A DNA stretch of 64,000 nt from Paenibacillus peoriae KCTC 3763 (GTDB lineage Bacteria; Bacillota; Bacilli; Paenibacillales; Paenibacillaceae): contig NZ_AGFX01000020.1 in assembly GCF_000236805.1 (NCBI RefSeq), positions 1 through 64,000 of the forward strand, read 5' to 3'. A program made the position numbers and the translations under genes. Positions 46,401 through 55,937 of the stretch are shown piece by piece (the first letter of the stretch is position 1; every line of letters begins with the position of its first letter). The notes under the pieces were generated by a model. It saw only the letters and a program-made list of their open reading frames with translations, was not told where the DNA came from and did no database searches.

Positions 46401-48446
46401 ATGTTTAAAAAGCTTTTCGGCGTTTTACAGCGTGTCGGCAAAGCTTTGATGCTTCCTGTAGCTATTTTGCCAGCTGCGGGACTTTTATTGGGGATTGGTA
46501 ACATGCTGGTCAACCCTGATTTTCTCCAGTACATTCCTGCGTTAAATGCGGGCTGGGTACAATCAGTTGCGACGATCATGATGAATGCCGGACAAATCGT
46601 TTTTGATAATCTGGCATTGTTGTTTGCAGTCGGCGTAGCCGTCGGTCTGGCAGGCGGTGAGGGTGTAGCAGGTTTGGCTGCGATCATCGGTTACCTTGTA
46701 ATGAATATTACACTGGGAACAGCCGTTGGTGTCACACCGGGTCTGATTGCCCAAAAAGTTCCTGGTTATGCAAATGTGCTCGGCATCCCAACGCTTCAAA
46801 CAGGGGTATTCGGCGGGATTATCATCGGTATTCTGGCCGCAGCCATGTACAACCGCTTTTTCAAAATTGAGCTGCCTTCGTATTTGGGCTTTTTCGCAGG
46901 CAAGCGCTTTGTTCCGATTGCAACGGCATTATCCTCGTTGCTGATTGGACTACTGTTGGTCATTGTATGGCCTCCCGTACAGCACGGACTGAACACCGTA
47001 TCTCACTTCATGGTTGATTCTAATCCGACACTGGCCGCTTTCATTTTTGGGGTTATCGAACGCGCGCTTATTCCTTTCGGTTTGCATCACATCTGGTACT
47101 CACCGTTTTGGTTTGAGTTCGGGGAATATGTGAATAAAGCGGGTCAAACGATTCATGGTGACCAGCAGATCTTCTTTAACCAGCTTCGTGACGGAGTGAC
47201 CTTGACAGCAAGTACGTTCCAGGTAGGTAAATTCCCATTCATGATGTTCGGTTTGCCAGCCGCTGCGCTTGCGATGTACCATGAAGCAAGACCTGAGCAC
47301 AAAAAATATGTAGCAGGTATTATGGGTTCAGCAGCATTGACTTCGTTCCTGACAGGGATTACGGAGCCGCTGGAATTCTCCTTCCTGTTCGTTGCTCCAC
47401 TGTTGTTCGCGGTTCACTGTATTTTTGCAGGTCTGTCATTCATGACCATGCAAATTTTGAATGTTAAAATCGGTATGACGTTCTCGGGCGGATTTATTGA
47501 CTTCTTGATTTTCGGGATTATTCCAACTCGTACGCCTTGGTGGTATGTCATCATCGTCGGACTGATTTTGGCGGTGATTTACTACTTCGGATTCCGATTC
47601 ATCATACGGAAGTTCAACCTGAAAACACCAGGCCGTGAAGAAGCTACAGACAATGTGGATAGCGTTGCAACCGGAAGTAGTGATGATCTGCCACACAACA
47701 TTTTGGCCGCTTTCGGTGGTTCTTCAAATATCAAGCATCTGGATGCTTGTATTACACGTCTTCGGATCGAGGTTAATGAGAAATCGAACGTTGACAAAGC
47801 TCGTTTGAAACAGCTTGGTGCATCGGGTGTTCTTGAAGTCGGCAATAACGTACAGGCGATTTTCGGTACACGTTCCGATACGATTAAAACTCAAATGGCT
47901 GATATCATGGCGGGACGTACGCCTGCACCTGCTCCAGCACAACCAGCTCCACAAGAGGAAAAGGAAGCCGGAGAACAAAAGCAAACGATTATTGTAGAAG
48001 ATATCGTAATGCCTGTTAATGGCGAATTGGTTGATATTTCTACAGTTCCCGATCCGGTATTTGCAGAGCGTATGACAGGTGACGGTTTTGCAGTCGTGCC
48101 AAATGATGGAACGATTGTATCCCCTGTTTATGGTAAAGTATTCAATGTATTCCCAAGCAAGCATGCGGTTGGTATTCAATCGGATGGCGGTAAAGAAGTG
48201 CTTGTTCATATCGGAGTGAACACAGTGAAGCTGAAAGGACAAGGATTTGACGTTTTGGTGAACGAAGGCGATCTTGTGTCAGCCGGTCAGCCAATCATGA
48301 AAATTGATCTGGAATACGTGAAGGCAAACGCTAAATCCATCATTTCACCTGTCATTTTTACCAACCTTCCAGAAGGTGCTTCAGTAACTTTAAACAAAAC
48401 AGGAGTATTGAAGGCTGGCGAAGATGGTATAATTACGATAAAATAA
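46401..48446 (+). CDS. ptsG: Glucose PTS permease EIICBA
   Basis: A 681-residue fused permease that imports and phosphorylates glucose. EIIC membrane domain (about residues 1-400, KALMLPVAILPAAGLLLGIGN, GITEPLEFSFLF), EIIB (about 435-510, with the phospho-cysteine in KHLDACITRLRIEV), an Ala-Pro linker, and EIIA (about 530-681, with the phospho-histidine in VLVHIGVNTVKL). The start at 46401 has AAGGAAGTGG upstream; an earlier in-frame ATG lies inside the terminator and is not used. Controlled by GlcT antitermination. HPr and EI genes follow. Confidence 0.97.
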   Translation: MFKKLFGVLQRVGKALMLPVAILPAAGLLLGIGNMLVNPDFLQYIPALNAGWVQSVATIMMNAGQIVFDNLALLFAVGVAVGLAGGEGVAGLAAIIGYLVMNITLGTAVGVTPGLIAQKVPGYANVLGIPTLQTGVFGGIIIGILAAAMYNRFFKIELPSYLGFFAGKRFVPIATALSSLLIGLLLVIVWPPVQHGLNTVSHFMVDSNPTLAAFIFGVIERALIPFGLHHIWYSPFWFEFGEYVNKAGQTIHGDQQIFFNQLRDGVTLTASTFQVGKFPFMMFGLPAAALAMYHEARPEHKKYVAGIMGSAALTSFLTGITEPLEFSFLFVAPLLFAVHCIFAGLSFMTMQILNVKIGMTFSGGFIDFLIFGIIPTRTPWWYVIIVGLILAVIYYFGFRFIIRKFNLKTPGREEATDNVDSVATGSSDDLPHNILAAFGGSSNIKHLDACITRLRIEVNEKSNVDKARLKQLGASGVLEVGNNVQAIFGTRSDTIKTQMADIMAGRTPAPAPAQPAPQEEKEAGEQKQTIIVEDIVMPVNGELVDISTVPDPVFAERMTGDGFAVVPNDGTIVSPVYGKVFNVFPSKHAVGIQSDGGKEVLVHIGVNTVKLKGQGFDVLVNEGDLVSAGQPIMKIDLEYVKANAKSIISPVIFTNLPEGASVTLNKTGVLKAGEDGIITIK

Positions 48447-48569
48447 ACTCTATGTGTTTCGGTTTAATGATTAGGCGGCTTAGTCCGTCTGATCATTGCC
48501 CGGTTTCACTGCACGTATTATACTGCGTGTAAACAAATATATTTTTAGAAAAGTGGGAGGAACAAATCT

Positions 48570-48845
48570 ATGCAAACAACTTTCAGAATTACAGATGAAG
48601 ATGGTATCCATGCACGTCCTGCAACTGCGCTGGTAAATACAGCTAACAAATTCAGCGGTGCTGAATCTTTTGCCGAAGCTAATGGTAAAAAAGTAACTTT
48701 GAAATCCATTCTGGGTGTATTGTCCCTGGGTCTGGAGCAAGGTGATATCATCAATATCATCTGTGAAGGCGCTGAAGCTGCTGAAGCTTTGAAAGCTCTT
48801 GAAAATGTAATCGTTAACGAAGGGCTGGGCGAAGTTCATGCTTAA
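48570..48845 (+). CDS. ptsH: Phosphocarrier protein HPr
   Basis: A 91-residue PTS carrier. Active histidine H14 in [12 protein letters not shown]; regulatory serine S46 in [11 protein letters not shown], the site of HPr kinase that drives CcpA catabolite control in Firmicutes. It takes phosphate from EI and gives it to EIIA domains. GGGAGG precedes the ATG. ptsI overlaps its stop by 8 bases. Confidence 0.98.
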   Translation: MQTTFRITDEDGIHARPATALVNTANKFSGAESFAEANGKKVTLKSILGVLSLGLEQGDIINIICEGAEAAEALKALENVIVNEGLGEVHA

Positions 48846-50550
48846 GATCTCCGGGATTGCCGCTTCGGCAGGCATTGCTATTGCCCGGGCGTTTATTTTG
48901 GAGCATCCGAATTACGCTGTAGAGAGACGCGCGGTTGGTGATGTTGAAGCTGAAATCGCAAGATTGGATGCGGCTTTGGCCGAATCTCAAACTGAATTGG
49001 AAACGATTAAGGAGAAAACATTAAAGGAACTGGGCGAGAAAAAAGCAGAAATCTTTGCTTCTCACCTGTTGATCCTGAATGATCCTGAACTGATCGATCC
49101 AGTAAAAGCTAAAATCAAAGATGAGCAGCTTAATGCTGACTATGCTTTGGATGAAGTAGCTACACAGTTTATTTCTATGTTTGAAAACATGAAAAGTGCA
49201 TATTTGCAAGAACGCGCGTCTGACATGCGTGATGTAACCAAACGGGTGCTCAATCATCTGCTTGGTGTTCATTTTGTCAGCCCTGCAGAAATTGCCGAAG
49301 AAACGATTGTACTTGCAGAAGATTTGACACCTTCCGACACAGCCCAGCTGAATCGTGAATTTGTTAAAGGCTTTGCAACAAATATCGGCGGACGTACTTC
49401 GCATTCGGCTATCATGGCTCGCTCACTTGAAATTCCTGCGGTTGTAGGAACCAAAAATATATTGTCCCAAGCTAAAAGCGGCGATTTGATTATCGTTGAT
49501 GGTCTGGATGGACACGTATTCGTGAATCCTTCTGAAGAGATCGTTGCAGAATACCGTGCTAAACAAGTGGCATACGACAAGCAGCGCGAAGAGTGGCGAA
49601 AGCTGCGCGGCGAAGCTACAGTTTCTGTCGATGGTGTCCATGTCGAATTGGCAGCCAATATCGGTACGCCTAACGATGTAGCTGGTGTTCTGGATAACGG
49701 TGGTGAAGGCGTCGGCTTGTATCGTACAGAATTCTTGTATATGGGACGCGATAAGCTTCCATCTGAAGAAGTACAGTACACAGCATACAAAACCGTTCTG
49801 GAAAAAATGGAAGGCAAACCGGTTGTAGTCCGCACGCTGGACATCGGTGGCGACAAAGAACTTCCTTATCTGGATCTGCCGAAAGAAATGAATCCGTTCC
49901 TCGGATTCCGTGCGATTCGTCTGTGTCTGGATCGTCAGGATATTTTCCGTACTCAATTGCGTGCTTTGTTGCGGGCAAGTGTACACGGTAACCTGCGCAT
50001 CATGTTCCCGATGATTGCTACACTGAACGAATTCCGTGAAGCAAAAGCTGTTTTGCTGGAGGAAAAGGAAAAGTTGGTGGCCGAAGGTGTAGCCGTATCT
50101 GAAGAAATTCAGTTGGGCATCATGGTAGAAATTCCTTCTACAGCGGTATTGGCTGACCAATTCGCCAAAGAAGTTGATTTCTTCAGTATCGGTACGAACG
50201 ACCTGATCCAATACACAATGGCTGCAGACCGTATGAACGAACGCGTGTCTTACTTGTATCAACCATACAATCCATCCATTCTGCGTCTGGTGAAAATGGT
50301 TATCGATGCGGCTCATCGTGAAGGACGTTGGGCTGGTATGTGTGGCGAAATGGCAGGGGATGCGACAGCAATTCCGTTGCTGCTGGGACTGGGACTCGAT
50401 GAGTTCAGTATGAGCGCAACTTCCATTCTGCCAGCACGCAGTCTAATCTCCAAATTGTCTCGTGCGGACATGGAAAAACTGGCTGCAAAAGCTTTGGACA
50501 TGCAAACAGCCGAACAGGTTGTTGAATTGGTTCAAAGCATTGAAGGCTAA
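48838..50550 (+). CDS. ptsI: PTS enzyme I
   Basis: A 570-residue PEP-protein phosphotransferase. Active-site histidine in [20 protein letters not shown] (about residue 189). C-terminal PEP-binding TIM barrel with [22 protein letters not shown], and [16 protein letters not shown] with the MCGEMAGD cysteine. Length is normal. The start ATG lies inside the end of ptsH, so translation is coupled. A terminator follows. Confidence 0.98.
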   Translation: MLKISGIAASAGIAIARAFILEHPNYAVERRAVGDVEAEIARLDAALAESQTELETIKEKTLKELGEKKAEIFASHLLILNDPELIDPVKAKIKDEQLNADYALDEVATQFISMFENMKSAYLQERASDMRDVTKRVLNHLLGVHFVSPAEIAEETIVLAEDLTPSDTAQLNREFVKGFATNIGGRTSHSAIMARSLEIPAVVGTKNILSQAKSGDLIIVDGLDGHVFVNPSEEIVAEYRAKQVAYDKQREEWRKLRGEATVSVDGVHVELAANIGTPNDVAGVLDNGGEGVGLYRTEFLYMGRDKLPSEEVQYTAYKTVLEKMEGKPVVVRTLDIGGDKELPYLDLPKEMNPFLGFRAIRLCLDRQDIFRTQLRALLRASVHGNLRIMFPMIATLNEFREAKAVLLEEKEKLVAEGVAVSEEIQLGIMVEIPSTAVLADQFAKEVDFFSIGTNDLIQYTMAADRMNERVSYLYQPYNPSILRLVKMVIDAAHREGRWAGMCGEMAGDATAIPLLLGLGLDEFSMSATSILPARSLISKLSRADMEKLAAKALDMQTAEQVVELVQSIEG

Positions 50551-50611
50551 GGGTATCACATTTTTAAGGGTTATATCTTTTTCCAACAAAAAATTGCTGT
50601 GTACATACAGC

Positions 50612-50643
50612 AGCCGGTATCTTAACAGATACCGGCTCTTTTG
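50612..50643 (+). terminator. Terminator after ptsI
   Basis: AGCCGGTATC pairs with GATACCGGCT around a six-base loop, then CTTTTG. It also sits opposite the end of gcvPB. Confidence 0.88.
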
Positions 50644-50681
50644 TATGCTTCTTTTTTGCATGCTTTAGATTAAATTTACTT

Positions 50682-52178
50682 TTAGCTGCACGAGCAGTTC
50701 AGTACAGGCTTACGAGCAGCAGTGGTTTCGTCCAGGCGTGTGACCGGCGTAGTATAGGGTGCATTAAGCACCAACTCAGGATTTTCCTCCGCTTCTCGCG
50801 AAATCTGAATCATGGTGTCGATAAAACCATCAAGCGTTTCCTTGCTTTCCGTTTCCGTCGGCTCAATCATGATACATTCCTCTACATTCAGTGGAAAATA
50901 AATCGTAGGTGGATGGTAGCCGAAATCGAGCAATCGTTTGGCAACATCCAGCGTACGCACTCCAAATTTTTTCAAATTCCGTCCAGACATTACGAATTCG
51001 TGCTTGCAGTGGCCCGGGTAGGGAAGATCGAAATACGGAGCCAGCCGATGCATCATATAATTGGCATTCAGTACGGCGCATTCAGATACCCGCTTCAAGC
51101 CGTCAGGGCCATAGCTGCGAATATAGGCATAAGCACGGACGAGAATGCCGAAATTACCGTAAAAGGCTTTGACTCGTCCGATGGAATCTCCCTGCTCCCG
51201 GTCCCAGCGATACGTCCCCTGCGGATCACGCACAACCATCGGTTTGGGCAAATAGGGAATGAGCCGCTGCTTCACGCCGACAGGTCCTGCGCCGGGGCCG
51301 CCTCCGCCATGCGGGGTACTCATCGTTTTGTGCAAATTGAGATGCACGACATCGAAGCCCATATCCCCAGGGCGGGTAATGCCCATGATGGCGTTGGAAT
51401 TCGCGCCGTCATAGTAGAGCAGGCCTCCGGCTTCATGCACAATCGCAGCAATGTCAGCGATCTGCTTCTCGAACAGGCCAAGCGTGTTCGGGTTAGTCAG
51501 CATGAGCGCAGCGGTGTCGTTGCCTACGGCTTGACGCAGCGCGTCCAGATCCACCAGCCCCTGCGGGGTGGAGGGAAGGGTGACCGTTTCGAAGCCCGCG
51601 ACGGTTGCACTGGCGGGGTTCGTTCCGTGCGAGGAATCCGGCACGAGTACCTTGGTACGTCGCTCACCACGGGCTTCATGGTAGGAGCGGATCATCATCA
51701 GCCCGGTCCATTCGCCATGGGCGCCCGCTGCGGGCTGAAGGGTGACGGCATCCATGCCGGTTAACGCGGCCAGATCGTTTTGGAGCGTATGCAGCAGCTC
51801 CATGGCACCCTGGATGCTATCCTCAGGCTGATACGGATGAATCTTGGCGAAGCCTGCATAACGGGCGACATCCTCGTTTACCTTCGGATTGTATTTCATC
51901 GTACAGGAGCCGAGCGGATAAAATCCGTTGTCCACGCCAAAATTGCGCCGGGACAAGGCGGTATAATGGCGAATAACGTCTACTTCGTATACCTCTGGCA
52001 ATGCCGCAGGCTCACTGCGCAGCGCATAATCCGGCAAAAGCTCTGCCAGCGGGCGCCGGGGAACGTCGCATTCGGGAAGGGAATAGGCGATACGGCCCGG
52101 ACGGCTCAATTCAAAAATGAGTGATTGATCATGTTCCTTTAACAACCCTTGCTTCTGATCTTGTCCGGTGTGTGTCAT
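50682..52178 (-). CDS. gcvPB: Glycine dehydrogenase (decarboxylating) subunit 2
   Basis: A 498-residue PLP subunit of the P-protein of the glycine cleavage system. PLP lysine in [18 protein letters not shown] (about residue 270). Also [21 protein letters not shown] and [18 protein letters not shown], all family hallmarks. The protein ends in CSCS, beyond the usual end. Its ATG overlaps the stop of gcvPA (ATGA), so the two subunits are translated together. Third gene of gcvT-gcvPA-gcvPB. Confidence 0.97.
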   Translation of the reverse strand: MTHTGQDQKQGLLKEHDQSLIFELSRPGRIAYSLPECDVPRRPLAELLPDYALRSEPAALPEVYEVDVIRHYTALSRRNFGVDNGFYPLGSCTMKYNPKVNEDVARYAGFAKIHPYQPEDSIQGAMELLHTLQNDLAALTGMDAVTLQPAAGAHGEWTGLMMIRSYHEARGERRTKVLVPDSSHGTNPASATVAGFETVTLPSTPQGLVDLDALRQAVGNDTAALMLTNPNTLGLFEKQIADIAAIVHEAGGLLYYDGANSNAIMGITRPGDMGFDVVHLNLHKTMSTPHGGGGPGAGPVGVKQRLIPYLPKPMVVRDPQGTYRWDREQGDSIGRVKAFYGNFGILVRAYAYIRSYGPDGLKRVSECAVLNANYMMHRLAPYFDLPYPGHCKHEFVMSGRNLKKFGVRTLDVAKRLLDFGYHPPTIYFPLNVEECIMIEPTETESKETLDGFIDTMIQISREAEENPELVLNAPYTTPVTRLDETTAARKPVLNCSCS

Positions 52179-53530
52179 AGCAATCCCCCCAAGGTGTGTG
52201 CAAATTGGTCGATTTCTTCTTTGGTTCTTTGCTCTGTCACGGCAATCAGCATGTGACCGGCAAGCTCCTCGTAGTTCCGGCCCAACTCATAGCCGCCGAT
52301 AAATCCTGCATCAAGCAATCCGGCCTGGAGCTTGTTCATATCCGTACCCTCAGGCAGCTTAAGGGCAAACTCATTAAAGGTCGGCGCGTTAAAGGAAGCA
52401 GTTACACCCTTCAAACTTAGCAATTGCTCTAATGCATAGCGGCTTTTATGCAAATTCAGCTCGGCGACTTCCCGCATGCCCTGTCTACCCATAATGGACA
52501 AATACACAGATGCAGATAAAGCAAGCAATGCTTGATTGGAGCAAATGTTGGACGTGGCTTTTTCACGGCGGATATGCTGTTCCCGTGCCTGCAAGGTCAG
52601 CACGAAGCCGCGTTTGCCATTGCGATCTGTCGTTTGGCCTACAATACGCCCGGGGATACGGCGCATATGCGCTTGTGAAACGGCAAAGTAACCGCAGGTC
52701 GGACCGCCGAGGGAGGAAGAGATGCCAAGCGGCTGTGCGTCTCCTACGACAATATCCGCACCCTGCTTGCCAGGCGTCTCCAGCAAGCCAAGTGCCAGCG
52801 GATTGGCGCTGACAACCATAAGCCCTTGGTGCGCATGGATCAGATCAGCCATCGGCTTTACATTTTCCACGGCTCCGAAAAAGTTGGGACTTTGCACCAA
52901 AACCGCCGCCGTCTGTTCCGATACGGCCGCTGCCAATGCCTGCGCATCCGTTACACCTTCCGAATAGCCAATCTCCACGATGTCCAAGCCTAGCCCGCGG
53001 GCATAGGCAGCCAATACCTGACGTGCCTCCGGGTGGACGGTCCGTGATACGATAAGCTGCTTGCGGCGGGTGGCAGAGGCGGCCAGTGAGCCCGCCTCTG
53101 CCAGCGCAGTCGCTCCATCATACATGCTGGCATTGGCTACAGCCATGCCTGTTAATTCGCAAATATACGATTGAAATTCGAATATGGCCTGTAGCTCACC
53201 CTGGCTTACCTCTGGCTGATAAGGAGTGTAGGCGGTGTAAAATTCCGAGCGCGAAGTGATGTGCTGAATGACGGACGGAATATGATGATCATAAATCCCT
53301 GCACCAAGAAAGCTGGCATGTGTGTCTGTGTTGGCATTATGCCCGGCCAGTTCGGCCAGATGGCGGGTTAAGGCTCTTTCATCCAGTCGAGAGGACATGG
53401 GCAGCTCGCCCTGATATCGGATTTCTTCTGGAATATCACTGAATAAATCGTCAATGGACGATACGCCGACCACACGCAGCATTTCGGTTTGGTCCTGTTC
53501 GGTCATGGGCAGATAGCGATGCTGCTTCAT
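52175..53530 (-). CDS. gcvPA: Glycine dehydrogenase (decarboxylating) subunit 1
   Basis: A 451-residue partner subunit of the P-protein, which decarboxylates glycine and hands the aminomethyl group to lipoyl-GcvH. Family stretches: [48 protein letters not shown], and GEAQ-like [14 protein letters not shown] lies nine bases before the ATG. 84 bases separate it from gcvT. Confidence 0.97.
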   Translation of the reverse strand: MKQHRYLPMTEQDQTEMLRVVGVSSIDDLFSDIPEEIRYQGELPMSSRLDERALTRHLAELAGHNANTDTHASFLGAGIYDHHIPSVIQHITSRSEFYTAYTPYQPEVSQGELQAIFEFQSYICELTGMAVANASMYDGATALAEAGSLAASATRRKQLIVSRTVHPEARQVLAAYARGLGLDIVEIGYSEGVTDAQALAAAVSEQTAAVLVQSPNFFGAVENVKPMADLIHAHQGLMVVSANPLALGLLETPGKQGADIVVGDAQPLGISSSLGGPTCGYFAVSQAHMRRIPGRIVGQTTDRNGKRGFVLTLQAREQHIRREKATSNICSNQALLALSASVYLSIMGRQGMREVAELNLHKSRYALEQLLSLKGVTASFNAPTFNEFALKLPEGTDMNKLQAGLLDAGFIGGYELGRNYEELAGHMLIAVTEQRTKEEIDQFAHTLGGLL

Positions 53531-53614
53531 AGGTTCTGGCTCCTTTTGAAAAGCAAAATGTAAAATCGTAAATGATCTCCTTGTTCGCCTTATAGAAATG
53601 AAAAGAGTCTGGAA

Positions 53615-54715
53615 TCAGCGTGAACGTTTATAAAAGGGTGCTGCTACCACCTCGGCGCGCAGGCGTTTGCCACGGATCTCGACCTCCAGCGGTGTGGACA
53701 GGGCACTAAACCGGCTGTCCACCAGGGCCAGACCCAGATTACGCTTTAAGGTTGGCGACTGGGTTCCTGTTGTAACCTCGCCGATTAGCTGTCCTTCTGC
53801 GAATACCGGGTAATGGGCACGCGGGATGCCGCGATCCAGCAATTCCAGTCCGATCAGCTTGCGGGGAATTCCTTGCTCCTTCTGGCGTTGCAGCGCTTCT
53901 CTGCCGATAAAATCTCCCTTGCCCAGCTTAACGAAAAAGCCCAAGCCAGCCTCGAGCGGTGAAATCGTGGCAGATAGCTCCTGTCCGTATAACGGCAGCC
54001 GTGCCTCAAAGCGCAGCGTATCCCGGGCACCAAGCCCGGCGGGAACCAGACCATACGACTCACCCGTGCGAAGCAATCCTTCCCATATAGCCGCTGCTCC
54101 CGCTGCAGGTATATACATTTCAAAGCCATCCTCACCCGTATATCCGGTACGGGACACGAGTGCCTTCACTCCGAACAGCTGCACGTTCTCACGGAATCGG
54201 AAGGATGCCAGATTAGCAATATCCGTATTTGTCACGGCTGCTAGTATATGTGCAGCTTCCGGTCCTTGCAGCGCCAGCAATGCTATGGCATCTGACACAT
54301 TTTCCAAATGAACGGATGCAGGCACATGGCGCATAAGCCAATCCCAATCCTTGTCGATGTTGGAGGCATTCACAACGAGCATGTAGCGCTCCGGCCCTTT
54401 GCAGTACACTAGCAGGTCGTCTACCACACCTCCATCGGGGTAGCATAGGAGCGAGTATTGGGCCTGGCCCGGTTCCAACTGGCTGACATCGTTTGTCGTT
54501 ACCCGTTGCAGAAAAGCTCGGGCTTCTTTGCCTTCAACCAAAAACTCGCCCATATGCGATACATCGAATAATCCAGCATGTTGGCGGACGGCCTCATGCT
54601 CCTTTTGAATGCCGCTAAACTGTACAGGGAGCTCCCAGCCTCCAAAGTCAATACAACGGACCCCCGGCAGCGTTCCATAAGACGAATACAGCGGCGTTTT
54701 GCGCAAGTTAGTCAT
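53615..54715 (-). CDS. gcvT: Aminomethyltransferase (glycine cleavage T protein)
   Basis: A 366-residue folate-dependent enzyme that takes the aminomethyl group off lipoyl-GcvH, releasing ammonia and methylene-THF. Motifs: [32 protein letters not shown] (catalytic Asp nearby in [12 protein letters not shown]), and [11 protein letters not shown]. First gene of the operon, directly behind the glycine riboswitch. AGGAGTGG precedes the ATG. Confidence 0.97.
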   Translation of the reverse strand: MTNLRKTPLYSSYGTLPGVRCIDFGGWELPVQFSGIQKEHEAVRQHAGLFDVSHMGEFLVEGKEARAFLQRVTTNDVSQLEPGQAQYSLLCYPDGGVVDDLLVYCKGPERYMLVVNASNIDKDWDWLMRHVPASVHLENVSDAIALLALQGPEAAHILAAVTNTDIANLASFRFRENVQLFGVKALVSRTGYTGEDGFEMYIPAAGAAAIWEGLLRTGESYGLVPAGLGARDTLRFEARLPLYGQELSATISPLEAGLGFFVKLGKGDFIGREALQRQKEQGIPRKLIGLELLDRGIPRAHYPVFAEGQLIGEVTTGTQSPTLKRNLGLALVDSRFSALSTPLEVEIRGKRLRAEVVAAPFYKRSR

Positions 54716-54763
54716 TTTTCCACTCCTATCCGGTGTGATCGGCTAAACAAAAAAGACAGGCCG

Positions 54764-54791
54764 AAAAAAACGTATAGACGGCGGTCCATAC
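54764..54791 (-). terminator. Expression-platform terminator of the glycine riboswitch
   Basis: On the minus strand, GTATGGAC (54784-54791) pairs with GTCTATAC (54772-54779, one G-U), followed by G and T7. It follows the second aptamer directly and lies 50 bases before gcvT. Confidence 0.75.
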
Positions 54792-54795
54792 TCTT

Positions 54796-55070
54796 TTTTC
54801 AGCTCTGTCCTTGATACCTGAAAGTTACCCCGGTATGTACCAGGTTTCCTCTTGGGTGATTCGCTCCATGGCGAATGCTCTCCAGAGATGCGTCCGGCAG
54901 AGGTCCTTTTGCCTGAGAGATTCACCTGCCGTGCAGGTTTACTCCTTCGGCGCTACCTTTGGGAATATTGTATGTTACCGATGGATATAGATAACAACAT
55001 GATCCGATTCGCATGTACCTCTGTCTCATTAAGCGGTAGCAGCTATGCGAATTCTGGTAGTCTCTCCCTC
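54796..55070 (-). ncRNA. Tandem glycine riboswitch of the gcv operon
   Basis: On the minus strand, aptamer 1 is marked by GGGAGAG (about 55061-55068), GCGCCGAAGGAG (54939-54950) and CTCTCAGGCAAAAGGAC (about 54904-54920). Aptamer 2 follows with GGAGAG, CACCCAAGAGGAAACC (about 54845-54860) and CTTTCAGGT...GGACAGAG. These are the conserved elements of the two-aptamer glycine switch, usually an activator of glycine cleavage. The P2 arm of aptamer 1 carries an unusual extension of about 98 bases (54958-55055). Confidence 0.95.
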
Positions 55071-55128
55071 AACGTTCATCCGCGTTTGCAGTTGTCGGGG
55101 TGTTTCCACAAGCATTGGCTATAACCCA

Positions 55129-55157
55129 TTAATACGCAAATTCATTCAAAATGTCAA
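55129..55157 (-). promoter_or_regulatory. Promoter of the gcvT operon
   Basis: On the minus strand TTGACA (55152-55157), 17-base spacer, TATTAA (55129-55134). The transcript starts about 50 bases before aptamer 1. Confidence 0.8.
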
Positions 55158-55289
55158 TAAAAATGTCATGAAAATCAACCTGAAAAACATTTAATACATA
55201 AATAAGGATATGTAAGCGTTTGTTATACCTAGTCATATTTTTATCTACAACGCTTTTTTAAGTGATGTGAAGTATTTTTGTTAGTATTA

Positions 55290-55317
55290 TTGACATGGAT
55301 GTTCTTGTTGTCATAAT
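55290..55317 (+). promoter_or_regulatory. Promoter of gcvH
   Basis: TTGACA (55290-55295), 16-base spacer, CATAAT (55312-55317), 66 bases before gcvH. There is no riboswitch on this side. Confidence 0.7.
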
Positions 55318-55382
55318 CTTATCCTGTCTAGTATAGGTGAGCAGAAGCAATTACATTCCCTTGGAAGTGAGGCGAAAGCAGG

Positions 55383-55778
55383 ATGAGCGAAGTGAAACAG
55401 CAGTTTTGGTATACGGAGGAGCATGAGTGGGTTAAGCGCACAGAAGATGGAACAGTGCGGATTGGTATTACAGACTTTGCACAGCATCAACTGGGTGACA
55501 TTGTTTTTGTGGAGTTGCCTGAGAAGGGAGCAACGATTGAACAAGGAGCGGAGGTTGGTACGATTGAATCGGTGAAGACGGTATCCGATCTTTTTGCTCC
55601 AGTGACGGGAATTGTATTGAGGGTAAATGAAGCGCTGGAACGTACGCCTGAGTTGGTGAACGAATCTCCCTATGAAAATGGCTGGATGATCGAAGTGGAG
55701 ATCGGCAACAATGTGGAGGAAGCGCTGGGCAAGCTTTTGTCAGCGGATGAGTACAAGAAATTGACTGTCGATGAGTAA
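55383..55778 (+). CDS. gcvH: Glycine cleavage H protein
   Basis: A 131-residue lipoyl carrier that shuttles the aminomethyl intermediate between the P, T and L proteins, and can supply lipoyl groups to other enzymes. The lipoylated lysine is in [12 protein letters not shown] (about residue 65). Opening [11 protein letters not shown] is typical. GTGAGG lies 12 bases before the ATG. It is divergent from gcvT, about 670 bases from its start, and outside riboswitch control. Placement next to the gcvT operon differs from B. subtilis, where it is elsewhere. Confidence 0.97.
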   Translation: MSEVKQQFWYTEEHEWVKRTEDGTVRIGITDFAQHQLGDIVFVELPEKGATIEQGAEVGTIESVKTVSDLFAPVTGIVLRVNEALERTPELVNESPYENGWMIEVEIGNNVEEALGKLLSADEYKKLTVDE

Positions 55779-55814
55779 TAATAAAGTCATATAGTCTCGA
55801 ATTATGGATAAGCC

Positions 55815-55868
55815 AAAAATGACCTCATATTCCATGGTGAAGTGTTAGTGGAGGATGAGGTCATTTTA
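55815..55868. terminator. Bidirectional terminator after gcvH
   Basis: AAAATGACCTCAT (55816-55828) pairs perfectly with ATGAGGTCATTTT (55855-55867). It ends both gcvH and the convergent secreted-protein gene. Confidence 0.93.
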
Positions 55869-55937
55869 TATCAAATATTTTTCGTTTTGTTCATGCCGGT
55901 ATCCGGCGTTTAAACTCTAGTTTGCGGACTGGCCATT

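Noticed and set aside
49423-50316. 297-codon open frame antisense to ptsI
   Set aside because: Lies wholly inside ptsI; composition is that of a mirror frame.
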